This document shows positions 43,280-54,900 of a stretch of DNA of 64,000 nucleotides, one piece after another. The notes below the pieces were generated by a model, which worked only from the letters and a program-made list of their open reading frames with translations, was not told the DNA's origin and ran no database searches. This DNA is from Bugulina stolonifera (lineage: Eukaryota; Bryozoa; Gymnolaemata; Cheilostomatida; Bugulidae): the NCBI GenBank assembly GCA_935421135.1, contig OW285192.1, positions 7,026,501-7,090,500 on the forward strand. The letters are read 5' to 3'. The position numbers and the translations under genes are program-made. How positions within the stretch are numbered: position 1 is the first letter of the stretch; every line of letters begins with the position of its first letter.

Positions 43280-43753
43280 ACAACCTACATTAAATTGACA
43301 TAAACACCATAGTTTAAAAAGTTCTTTCAGTCAGAACTCAACAAGGAGAAGCTTTGGTGATAGCAATAATTAATTTAGGATTGAGAAAAACTGATAGTAA
43401 GCAAGCTCATCACTGCAATAGCTGCTGTATATACTAAGATAGGACTAACAATTCAGCTGTGGTGTTACATGCATATTCAATCCATTAAATTTTTAACCAT
43501 ATTGTATTATATTGGATATTAACCTTGAACCACAGCATAACGTGACGCAATGTTTAAATAATAGTCATATGACTTTCTTGTTTTAATCATTGATGCTACA
43601 CAGAATGTCTATTCTAAATAATATAAACATTTTGAAACTTAACCATGTTTTTGTTGTAGTTAATCATCAACGGCCATTTTGTAATTTGACCTGCACTACT
43701 GTACACTGCAATGGTGTGCGCATGCACCATTTTAAGGTTGGTGGGACCAATAT

Positions 43754-44535
43754 TATAATGGTTTTTGGGGGATTGTACTGTCATCTTAAGACGACTCCCT
43801 TGTCCAAAATGAAGAGCCTATGAGTGGTGCTAGGCCTTCTCATTGCATGAAAGATCAACAGGTACTACATGTACAGTAGTAGTCAAATAACTACTCAAGA
43901 CGACCCATGTGGTCCAGAGTCGATGCTTGTTTACTATACTGAGAAAGAGACTGATCTGACTTAGAAGGCGGTTCGAGAGGCAAGGTTGAAGACCTCGACC
44001 ACTGGAACGACCTATCTACTAAGTGAAAGTTGCTGTATATGAGTATTATAGATGTGTCTTTATTGAGATCCAAGCATGAACTGAGACATCAAACATGAAA
44101 ACAATGCGCTTGATGTAGCATCTGGTAAAAGAGCCGACGTAGTGTCGTAAAAAGGCCGGCGTAGTGTCGTAAACAGACGACGTAGTGTTGTCCGGAAATT
44201 GCAAAACAGCCGGAAGCCCAATGGCCAACCCAAGCTAGGTCGGGTTCAACAAAAGATGCTTAAAACCATAATCATGTACAAAATAAATATCAGGCAACTC
44301 TCTTTACATTATTGCTCAGTAATGCACATTATAGGTATATACATGCAAGTGATATGTAATTAAAAATGTATGGTCAAAGCATGCATAACAATGTACGCAT
44401 GAGTCAATAGGTGACTAAGTGCAGAATGTCAGAGGCTAGACAAGTAGAGCTGTGACAACTACTAGGCCCTTTAGGTGCTATAAGGTCCATCAGGCGAGCT
44501 GAGGTCTTATAGGCAAAAATGTCCTGACCATTACA
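43754..44535 (-). repeat. Solo-LTR-like repeat, family 1, copy 3
   Basis: Ends TATAATGG / CCATTACA. ATAT flanks both sides (43750-43753, 44536-44539), a 4-bp target duplication. Shares the CTATGAGTGGTGCTAGGCC and TTTATTGAGATCCAAGCATG blocks with the other copies. Confidence 0.7.
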
Positions 44536-45297
44536 ATATGTTTGTGAAAACGGAGGGAAAAAGTAACACCATGACAACAGAAAGGGTGAGTTATGGGGAA
44601 CTTCTCATCAATATAAATTTGAATGCAGCTAATTCTACAATAATCACATTTTTGTGATGTGAAAGTATTTATTTTATAATTTTATGTAGATTTACATGTA
44701 CATGTGCACTTAGAGGTACCAATGTAATGAAACTAAATTATCAATATCTTGATTTTAACTCTGGCTAAATACACGGTCAAACAATTGAGCAAGATTTTGA
44801 TGAATTACAGGTTACATATTCATTCATTCATCCATTTATTAGCGTCTCTAAGCATTGGTAGAGGCAGACTCAAGCTGTTTAGCAACGCCATTTTTGTATA
44901 AATAGCATTCCCAGCTGTTGATGAACATTCAATGTCATTATGTTATTGGTTCAATAGTTTAGCAATCTGTTTGGTGGGCTCAAGGTCAAATTTGAAAGAA
45001 AAAAGGAAACCAGGGTAAGCTATTACCTTTGTTTGTTCATTATCAAAAACTGTAACCTAGAGCTTTGCTGTTTGTGGTCAGTCAGCGGTCATTTTTACCA
45101 AGAAGTTGGTAAAAAGTTGGTAGATGGCCCATCTGCTAATATGCATGGCTCTAACCCTGCTAAACAGTACATTCATCAGAAAAATTACCATATGGGACAT
45201 CGAACGTTTGAAAGACGATGCAAAATGTGGTTGTTTTAGGGGGTACCCTAGTGTCGATACATTTTTGCAAATGACAACTGTAGCTGTTATATTACAT

Positions 45298-45958
45298 TGT
45301 AATGGTTTCTGTGATTTGGTGCGGTCGTCCTTGGGCGACTATCGACCCAGAAATGAAGTGCCTATGAGTGGTAATAGGACTTTGCATTACATGAAAGATC
45401 AAGCCGTCTCAGTAGCCCAACTACCAGAGACGACTCATCTGGTCCCAAGTCTGACCTTCAGACTATACGTTGAAAGAGAGTGATCCGACCTAGTAGGCGG
45501 TTTGCTAAGCGAATGACCTGACAAAAGGAAGTGAAAGTCTCGGTATCAAGTATAGATGTGTCTTTGTTGAAAGCCAAGTGAAGACTGGGACAATGAACAG
45601 TAAAACAGTGCCCTTTATATAGTATAAGGACTTCCGGTCGACGTAGTGTCGGGAAAAGACGACGTGAGGTTGTCCGGAAGTTGCGCAACAAGATGGCCGC
45701 CGGAAGCCCGACGGCCGACCCAAAATATGTCGGGTTATACAAAAGTTGCTTATAATGGTCCAATTCATGTACAAAATGAATATCAATGGATTCTGAGAGG
45801 TCGGGCCTCTGTACATGGGTATAAAAGGCATTAAAAGACTTAGTAATAATCATACAAGTATATACAATAACATATAGTAAAGTACAAGCAGATATATACA
45901 TGTATATGCACACAATAATGAGTGTCAGGTGTAGGAGACGACTGTGCGTACCATTACA
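45298..45958 (-). repeat. Solo-LTR-like repeat, family 1, copy 4
   Basis: Ends TGTAATGG / CCATTACA, an inverted pair. Close to copy 2 (8141-8919) through most of its length. The flanking duplication is imperfect (ACAT/ATAT). Confidence 0.7.
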
Positions 45959-46017
45959 ATATTATATAGCTACTAGTACACTGTGCCATGAATGAATGGT
46001 GCATTGACACTGCGTCA

Positions 46018-46090
46018 TGTACATGTATATTATGCATGTACATGTACATGTATGTGTACATGTATATGGCATGTGCAATGTATACATGTA
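46018..46090. repeat. TACATGTA-type palindromic repeat cluster
   Basis: Many overlapping ACATGTACATGT units. Similar clusters occur at 3165-3190, 4566-4632, 16459-16482, 36405-36485, 36828-36846, 41360-41410 and 49284-49306. Confidence 0.85.
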
Positions 46091-47268
46091 GATGGACGCA
46101 AACACATAGTTGTGGGTATGAACAACAAATGTTATGTTGCCCAGTATCAGCTATAACCACATATTCAATAGAGACACTATTTTGCTAGATATATAGAATG
46201 AATGTACATGCAGAATGAATCTACATGTATGTATATATATTGTAATATGTGAATATATATTACATATCATATTATATTATAATATATATTCTACAGCATA
46301 GCAGATTCATCATAAGAACTTGTGAATTGACTTAGCTATAATTATTTACTTAGTTTTACATCCATAATTTATATCAATTAAATATGGTTATTAAAAATAC
46401 CTTGTCCAACCTCCACACTACCTACTTAGGTGACCTAGATATGCAACAATGCATTTGTGAAACCTATGACTATAGACACTACTATTTTAGGTAGTAGTCT
46501 AGATTTGAAGCAGTGCAAGCTCAATTTCCTGTGAAGATTTCCTGAAATCTAGACATTACAATATATGTGTAGAGCCAGAAATTCTTGCATTAATACATGT
46601 AGTTCTTGGGGTTTTGGCAATTATATGGGCTTTTTTCTGCTAGTCAGCTAGCTTTAAACCTACATGTACTCGTACATTCCATGGTTCCTGTTCCACTACT
46701 TGAAGTATTTTGAATTAGTCTAACATGTCCAGGAGACATCTTCTCAACATTTAGTGTAGTAGTTATACCTGTAACCAGGTTAGACTAATTGAAATGAGGG
46801 AAAGTTCTACTTGCATGTACATTCTTCTTGTGAGAGGTGGCAATACCTCCTAGCTAGAGGTAGCAATACCTCCTAGCTAGAGGTGGCAGTTCTCTAACCA
46901 CTTGTCTACAATTTCATGCATTGTTCTTTTGATGCAGTGAATAGCAGCTGCATATAAGTATAATTGATTTCTCTCATGTGTATTTTCATGTACATACACA
47001 TTGTACAAAAGGAAAAGTTCTGTTTTGCATGCAATAACTCCACTACCATCTCTAGAGTGACAAGTACTCACACAAGAGAATAATTATATTTAAAGCAATC
47101 TATAGTTGAATCATAAAGAGAAATAAGTCTCATTAGAAAACCTTAAACACTCCTTGGTACACTATATTATTATACATATGATCCAATAGTAGAAGTAACA
47201 CCCTGCTGAGACCAATATGTTAAATACATCTACACATACGATGTAGGTGAAAATGTCAATTCAATTGT

Positions 47269-48975
47269 TCATTTTTTCTTCTTACGATGCGTAGAATGTT
47301 TCCTACTTGAACTTTTTGTTGGAGACGTTTTATCCAACTTTGCTTTTCTCTTAGACTTTCCTTGTCTGCTAGAAGTTGTGCTTTTGCTTGTGTTCATATC
47401 TAAGCCTTGTCCTTTACTAGTTCCTGGTTCAAGTAAGTCATTCAGTTTTGAAGCCACTTGTGATTTGACTACTTTCATATGAGATTTTGATTCGCTATTC
47501 CTTGATTTGCCTTTCTTTGAAGTTATAATTTTGCTGAGAATAGGGGCACTTTGCTCTTGTGATCCAAGTAGGAGAGAAACATTACTTATCCCTGGTACAG
47601 ATTGCTCAAGATGAAGATTTTGGACGTCATCAAGTAGTTTGTTTGTGGTTTCACCTGGTGCTGAACTTACAACTAAATCTAGTAGAAGTCTCTTCTGTCT
47701 TGCAGGAATATTCAGATTAGCATTGGCTGTAGAACCCATGTGACTGTAAATTCCTTCATTTAGGTGTTGGTTTGGGCTACCACTGTCATAGGTATTCAAT
47801 ACAATTCCCATTTTACTCAACTTCGAGATTTTCAAATGTCTGACCAGACCCATGTCACTGTCTGTGCTGTCAGACTGACTTGGCTCATAGTCTAAGGAGA
47901 CATTTGACATGCTGACTCTAGCGTAGTTTGAAGCATGACCAGGTGCACCATATGCTGACAAGGCGTGAGTACTTTGCCTATAATGGCTCTGATCATAGCT
48001 ATTGGACCATACAGATGTCCTAGTCTTATTTTGATTTTTTCTTTGCTTTGTTAATTGACTTTTACTGTTGGAACTTTGGAAACTTTCATCGTGACTTCTG
48101 GCATAGCTATTAAATGGATTTTGTGTCTTCTTGCTGATTTGACAATTTGCCTTTTTTAAATTTGGAGTTGTAGTTGTACTATTATTTTTATATAGCATCT
48201 CATTATTACTATCCTGGAAAGTAATATCATCGTAGTGTGTATCCGATTTAGTCAAAGTATCCTGATGTCTGTGGGCGGTTTTATTTCTTTTATGGTGTTT
48301 TCTAGAAAACTTTTTTTTTACTAAGGGCGCATCATTGTGCTTGATGTCTGCCTGTGAATTCTTATAATGAGGCTCAGAATGGCCATGTGAGATTTCTTTG
48401 GTATAGCCTTCTATATGACCTCCAGCCCTATCTGCAATTCTTTTAGTAATCTTGGTTTGCCCGATACTTGCTAAAGAACTAAATCTCGAATTACTTACTG
48501 CAGTTTTAACATGACTGCTAACTTGACTGTCTGAGCGCAAGTAATCTGATCCATAGAATTTGCTCCAATTTTCAACTTCAGACCTGGCACTTCTCTGTGA
48601 CCTTCTTTGCGAGCCAAGTGTCATGCCACTATCCGCTCTATATTTTAGTTGAAACCATGCATTTCCATCACCATAATGGCTTGCCTGACTAGTACGAGGA
48701 TTTCCTAAAATTGGAACATCGCTGTCCGCTTTGCTAAGCTTTGAAGCGTCACTGTTTCTTGAAACTCTACTTTGGGATCTAGATTGGCTATCTCTCTGTT
48801 CAGCTATATTACTCCTCTTCGGCAACTTTAAGGATCTCTCTTTCCTATTTGTCCCAAATCCTGTACCCTGACCATTCACTGAACTAAACCTATCCCATGG
48901 TCGTCCGTATAACTCTATGTGACCTTTATACTTTCCATGTCCCAACTGTGTGTCTGCTGTTTTGGTCTTCTTTTT
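47269..48975 (-). CDS. Gene B last coding exon: cytoplasmic tail
   Basis: About 568 residues from acceptor TTGAAG to TGA (47269-47271). Ser/Lys/Gln-rich and probably disordered. It has VSMSNVSLDYEPSQSDSTDS, the best-conserved block with the gene A tail, and a Lys-rich C-terminus like gene A. It lacks the tandem duplication of gene A. No enzymatic domain. Confidence 0.8.
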   Translation of the reverse strand, partial: KKKTKTADTQLGHGKYKGHIELYGRPWDRFSSVNGQGTGFGTNRKERSLKLPKRSNIAEQRDSQSRSQSRVSRNSDASKLSKADSDVPILGNPRTSQASHYGDGNAWFQLKYRADSGMTLGSQRRSQRSARSEVENWSKFYGSDYLRSDSQVSSHVKTAVSNSRFSSLASIGQTKITKRIADRAGGHIEGYTKEISHGHSEPHYKNSQADIKHNDAPLVKKKFSRKHHKRNKTAHRHQDTLTKSDTHYDDITFQDSNNEMLYKNNSTTTTPNLKKANCQISKKTQNPFNSYARSHDESFQSSNSKSQLTKQRKNQNKTRTSVWSNSYDQSHYRQSTHALSAYGAPGHASNYARVSMSNVSLDYEPSQSDSTDSDMGLVRHLKISKLSKMGIVLNTYDSGSPNQHLNEGIYSHMGSTANANLNIPARQKRLLLDLVVSSAPGETTNKLLDDVQNLHLEQSVPGISNVSLLLGSQEQSAPILSKIITSKKGKSRNSESKSHMKVVKSQVASKLNDLLEPGTSKGQGLDMNTSKSTTSSRQGKSKRKAKLDKTSPTKSSSRKHSTHRKKKK

Positions 48976-51900
48976 CTTCAAAATATTGTAGTAGCAACAA
49001 AATATATGCAGTGCAAAGCACATAACACAATATGGTAAAATAATACTCACTTATGTTGTGTACACATACTACTACTAACTGTTTATTGCAAGAATATTTT
49101 TAAAAGTTCCTGTGGTATACATTCTTAAAAGTAAATAGTTTATAATTTTACCCTTCTACTCTTTTTTGGTTTCTTCAGTTTATTTTTCACCTAGATTAAA
49201 TTTTAACAGCATTTTATTAACCTACATTGTACATGTTCTGTAAGAAGCATCCCAGTGAAATTTTATATATATACACATAATATACTGTATGTACATGTAC
49301 ATGTATGTTTACAGCAATGGGTAAATTTCAACAATAAAAAACTTTGTCAACTCAATCAGTCAACCAGGTTTGCCAGTTTCAAAGCAAGGTTGTCATTCCA
49401 TTATTCATTAACTGTGTCTAATAGCAATATTACAATGCGAATTCTTTATGCCTACAAATAAATAGGGTCAATTGGATAGATTATGAGAGCTATAAAAATG
49501 TTGTAGAAACGTTAGCCCGCCCACATGACTCTATCCATTCACAGGCATAGCAAGGAGAATTTATTTCAAATTTACCACAATGTGAAAAACAACATGTCAT
49601 GTTATCTTTCCTTCTTTTGAACAATTACATACCAACTTAGTTTCGGATCCTGACGCTAAACTATCTGAGCTCTGACTATCAGCGGATGGAATAGACCTAA
49701 AAACATTTTCGATAATATGTCATTATATGGCATATGGCATGACCTGAATCTACACATTGTTTTCTTTGTTCAATATAATACATGTATAATATACAATGTA
49801 TATAATAATGCATATTGTGTATGGTATTGTGTGATCCTTACTAAACAATAATAATAACAACAATGGTTATAATAAAATGAAAATAATAGTTGTACGATAA
49901 TGCAGTTTTTGATTGCCAAGTGGGTACAATGGTTGCATACCTGCTATAATATATTTCCTGTCCAAATATCTGTGACTGTGGTAGACCACTAAAACTTTGC
50001 TCAATGTCACTAGCAGGTGGTGAGTATAGCATGGTTGAAATCATATTCCAAGGTCTGAGGTTGTAATTGCTTATTCTCTTTTCCTGACAGTCAAATGAAA
50101 GCAACATCGCAATAAAATAACAAACAATAATATATTACACAAGTACCTCTGCAAGTTATGAGGAAGTACACACTAAATGTATACAATTTACCTTAACATA
50201 TGTACTTTACTTACCATTATAGACTGGTGACTTTCTTGAGGCCCTAGCAGTGCTCCTCTGACTGTGGTCTTATGTTTGAATGCATAGTACGAGAGTAAAG
50301 ACACGAGTATAATAAAAATGGTGAAAGGTGTTACAGACATCACTAGCGGTAGGAGAAATTCTTTACTGAGACTAAGAGAACCACCTGAATATATAAATGT
50401 TAGAAGAATTCAGGGCTATGTGGAGTTTAATGCATCAAGTCATGTTCAGTAACCCTTCTTGAGCTTTTCATAACTTAACTTTGAATTTGCAACAAATCCA
50501 GGAAATATATAATTATAAAGAAAATCTCAATAAGTATAGCTTGCCAGTCAGGTGATATTTGGAGCAGATAGAATCAAGATGGCTGTGCTCAGTGTAGGCC
50601 CTCAACTTGAAACAATACAATCTCCTTGATCTCAGAGGACCATTGCAGAACCTTCTAGAATTCTGGCTGTAGCAGAATCTAAAGCCAAAGGCAAAGCATC
50701 AACATATATTTTAAACTTTGCATTACCATTTATTACTAGTGGTGTACCCAACAATGTGATAATTACCCTGGCTATATATATGAGCAAAACCAAGTTGGAT
50801 ATAAGCAATAGTATTTAGTCTCAACGCTTATTATGTGTACATACCCATCGCCAATTTTAATTATTGCAATTTCAAGTCCTTTTAAGTTCGCAGTTATGTT
50901 AAATATTGGTTTTGGCCTCACTCTGGCAACATTCTTTTCTGAGGCTTTGATAACGTGATCAGGGTCAACATTTGAGTAAATTGTGAGAGAATTGTTAGTC
51001 AAGTTGGCATATCCTGCTGGACCTTGCAAGAGTATTGGAGAATGAAAGAAGTCAGACTTAGGAAATACTTGGTAAGAAACCCACACTGCTGCTTCAACAG
51101 TATTCTGAACCTGTAATTTATTCAACCAAGGACCGCTTTCAAAACATGTAAGTAAAATAACTGTGAGAAGATACAGCCAGAGAAAAAAACCACATGGCAG
51201 ACAATCTCAAAAGTTCCTTAATCCCTGACTTGAATAAAAGTTAGACAAACGGTAATATTGTCTCAAATATGGTCGGTTTTTAGTACATTTTTCGTATATC
51301 GTGGTGGTTGCTGTAAAGGTTCTCGTCTTATAATAATGTAGTGAAACGAACAACGCTGTTTAGTGGACAGACAACTCCCAGAGTCTCATGCATAGTGGAA
51401 AGGCAACTTCCCTGAGTCTCAAGGTCCATCACACTATAAACTGACATTATAGCCTTAGTATTTACTAGTAAACTCCTTATATTGGAGGACATGGACCCTT
51501 CCATGCATAGACATTATTATTAGCCTACAATAATTGACTGTATACGATCAATCTATTGTATTGTAGTGAAACAGCCTCCTTGGTGATGGCACCTAGGCCA
51601 GCCACACTGACTATATTATTAGCTGACACTTAATCTTATCCATATACTGTTATTCATATATCCATGCATTGTCTATCTATTATTATCTATGCATTCATTA
51701 CCTTATTATCCACTGCGTGTCTTATATACATGTCTGTATTAGCAATCAAGCCTTGGAATTACGATCTATTGCAACTTGGTTTTTCCCACATTTATACTTA
51801 TTTAGTAATTGTCTGTCCTTACTTGATTGCATATTGTTAGAGTCTTTTTGCCACTTTATACTGTAACTACGTGGCCGACCTTATGAATTTAGCTCATATT

Positions 51901-54900
51901 TACACCTGACATGTTTTTACCTATTGTAAGCACATTTTGTACCATGGCCGACCTTTTCATATGGCCAGGTCGGGCGGAACCAGACATATTGTTGCATAAG
52001 TTCCGGAGCCGACCCCCTGTCGGGCTGGCCCATACCATGTCGTACCTTTTTACCGGAAGTTTGTTATGTATATAAGGCAGAGCATTTTCTATTGTGAATC
52101 AGTTGTTGATTGCGCTTGAATAAAGCAACATCTCCTAACTCAACCTACAGAGGGTTACTATTTAAGCGGGTAACTCCACCTGAGAATCCTTTGGATTCAG
52201 TACGGCTCGAGTTCACCTCATCCTAGGCTAAACATATCTTTATCCACCCCTTAGGCCGATCCCGGGTTCTAATGAACCTAGCGTCGGACTTAGGTTCTCA
52301 AGGTTAGATCTTCTTCACTACACTCCCTCGGAGTATAAACTCTACTAGACCTACGTCGGTTCTGCGCTCCAATGAGTCTCGGCATCGGCCTACGTCTAAG
52401 ATAACCTACAATCTACACTATACAGAGCACCCATAACTGTTCACACTTTTATGTAATGAGCAGAAGGTACACTTGGTCGGCCTCTACCACCTTCCAAGCC
52501 CTTCACATACGTGTAGCCCTCGGCTCTCGTATGATCTAGCACTCAAAAACATTACAGTATTCATGCATATGCTTACCATTATCCAATTATACTTGCCTGA
52601 CATGTTAGCAGTTATGTAATCACTTAGAATATTCTAGAATACACTTTTGTAGCCTCGGCTACTTTTGTAGACTTCGCTACCTAGCCATAAATAGGCTTAA
52701 TATTGGTATTATATTATTTCTATCGTTTTTCCCATGATATATAGATCTTGTCTTACCTATGTGTGAATTTTCATATTATTCTGTTAACTCGGCCAAACCC
52801 AGTAATAGTAGACATAATAGATATTATGCAATACTTGTTACTATTGCGCAACACTTCTCACTGGAAGCTTATTATGTATAAAAGGCAGTGCATTTGTTAT
52901 GTCTAGTCAGTTGTTGAATTGCGCTTGAATAAAGCAACATCTCCTAACTCAACCTACAGAGGCTTACTCTTTAGGCGGGTAACTCCACCTGAGAATCCTT
53001 TGGATTCAGTACGGCTCGAGTTCACCCTATCCTAGGCTAAGCACATCTCTATACACCCCTTTGACTTAGGCCGATCCCGGGTTCTACATAAATGAACTTA
53101 GCGCCGGGCCTAAGATCTCAAGGCTAGACAGTCTTTCTCTGCACTCCCTCGGAGTATAAACTCTACATGACCTACGTCGGTCCTGAGCTCCAAGGAGTCT
53201 CGGCATCGGCCTACGTCTGATATAACTTACAATACACCTATAAAGAGCACACATAACTGTTCACTCTTTTATGTAATGAGCAGAAGGTACACTTGGTCGG
53301 CCTCTACCACCTTCCAAGCCCCTCACATACTTGTAGCCCTCGGCTCTCGTATGTAACGCAACTCTCAAAAACATTACAATAACTTATTTGTCTAAAGATA
53401 ACACAATGTAGGTTTCCGGCTAAAACCAACTTTAGTAAGAAATAGCTGACATTTAGGAATCACTGTTCATTACTTTAATAATAAAATAGTACTTGTTTTC
53501 ATACATTGGTGAGCAAATACCTCTGTATATGTAAGCAGTTCCGGTGGAAACTGTGAGTCATAGAAAGATCTGTCCAGAAATGGGTTTATCTCACAGACTA
53601 TTATTGTGAAACCAAGAATATCACCATTTCTGTCTGCAAAACCTTGTCTAACAGCCACATTAGCATACCTATAATTTACAGAAATGAGTCTTAGCAATAA
53701 ATAACTTGACGTCCACAGATTTGCTGCTGTACTGCCACTCAACTACTCTTCACAACAAGACACAATGAATATTTGGCAGGGGTACAATATACACAACTCA
53801 CATCTCCGACAACCCATCCTTTTCACCAGCTTTGTTAAATTTGGAAGTTATTCTGGGTTGGATAGAATGTTTATTTCTTCGTCCAGCAAATGCTGGTGGC
53901 CCACTGTATATTGTAAAGTTAAAGTGTGTCCTTAGTGCCTCTTCTTCTGTATGTATGTGCTCCCCTTCAGATGTCTCTATCTAATAGTTTGTATTAAATA
54001 CTGTACGTTACGCATTACTCTCAACCAGTGAATTAACTGGTTAATTTTATGTATCATTGTATTAAACTTACAGCTAGGTCAATGATTTTACTTTTTTATG
54101 CTTCATGAAAATAATTATGTTCTTTCACAACCTACACGTAAAGTTGAAACCAGTGGTTTTCTGATGTACGTGTAACTTGGCACATACAAAAGCAATTCTT
54201 CCTCTGTGTCTCACTAAATAGATTTACATTTTGTCACAGAACCTTAATGGATCAGGATAATAAACTGTTCAGGAAAATAACTGTTAGTATTGTATCGGTA
54301 AATTTGTACTTGCATGAAGATCATAGTGGTATCCAGGCTTTAGGTAAATATATCTCTCATGATAACCAGCTGTATTTACTGACCAAATGACTTCTGACTC
54401 ATTTATCCTGTTGGTCACATTGCTTGTACCTGATACAGTGTGAAGCTGCTTCTTTAACTTGGTAGATTTACAACTCGAGTTTGAATGCCAATTAAGGATA
54501 AAAAAGTTGCATTTGAGCATAACCAGTGCACTTTATCTGATTGCATTTGTACAATTGAAATGTTGATTTATTATGTGGGCATATTATTCATTGGTAATAC
54601 TTGAGCTAAAATTTTAGACATAGATTTTGGCAAACTTATCTACATTTCTACATCTACATTATCTACATTTATGTTTATAGAGTTTCCGTAGTCAATGATA
54701 CTGTTACACCGTAACTAATTTTTTATTACTTTCGACAACGGTATAATCATGTGTCTAACAATACCTGTAAACTCCAGTGTATAGTTCACAGTGATACCGT
54801 GATAAGCTGTGGTTTGCAAGAACGACATTTTAACTTGGCCTAGTCTCTCTGTTGTTGATACTTTAAAGTCATACTAAAATAGTAAGGAGAAGTGATATAA

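Larger units (their letters stand above)
43280..47268. other. Convergent intergenic region between gene A and gene B
   Basis: The two stop codons are about 4 kb apart. It contains two family-1 solo-LTR-like repeats (43754-44535, 45298-45958), dense TACATGTA repeats at 46018-46090, and a 21-bp direct repeat around CAATACCTCCTAGCTAGAGGT (46842-46885). No conserved gene seen. Confidence 0.7.

Noticed and set aside
46877..47071. Short minus-strand frame after the gene B stop, and similar short frames in 43590-46188
   Set aside because: Short, without homology between paralogs or codon bias; several are translations of LTR-like or TACATGTA repeats.
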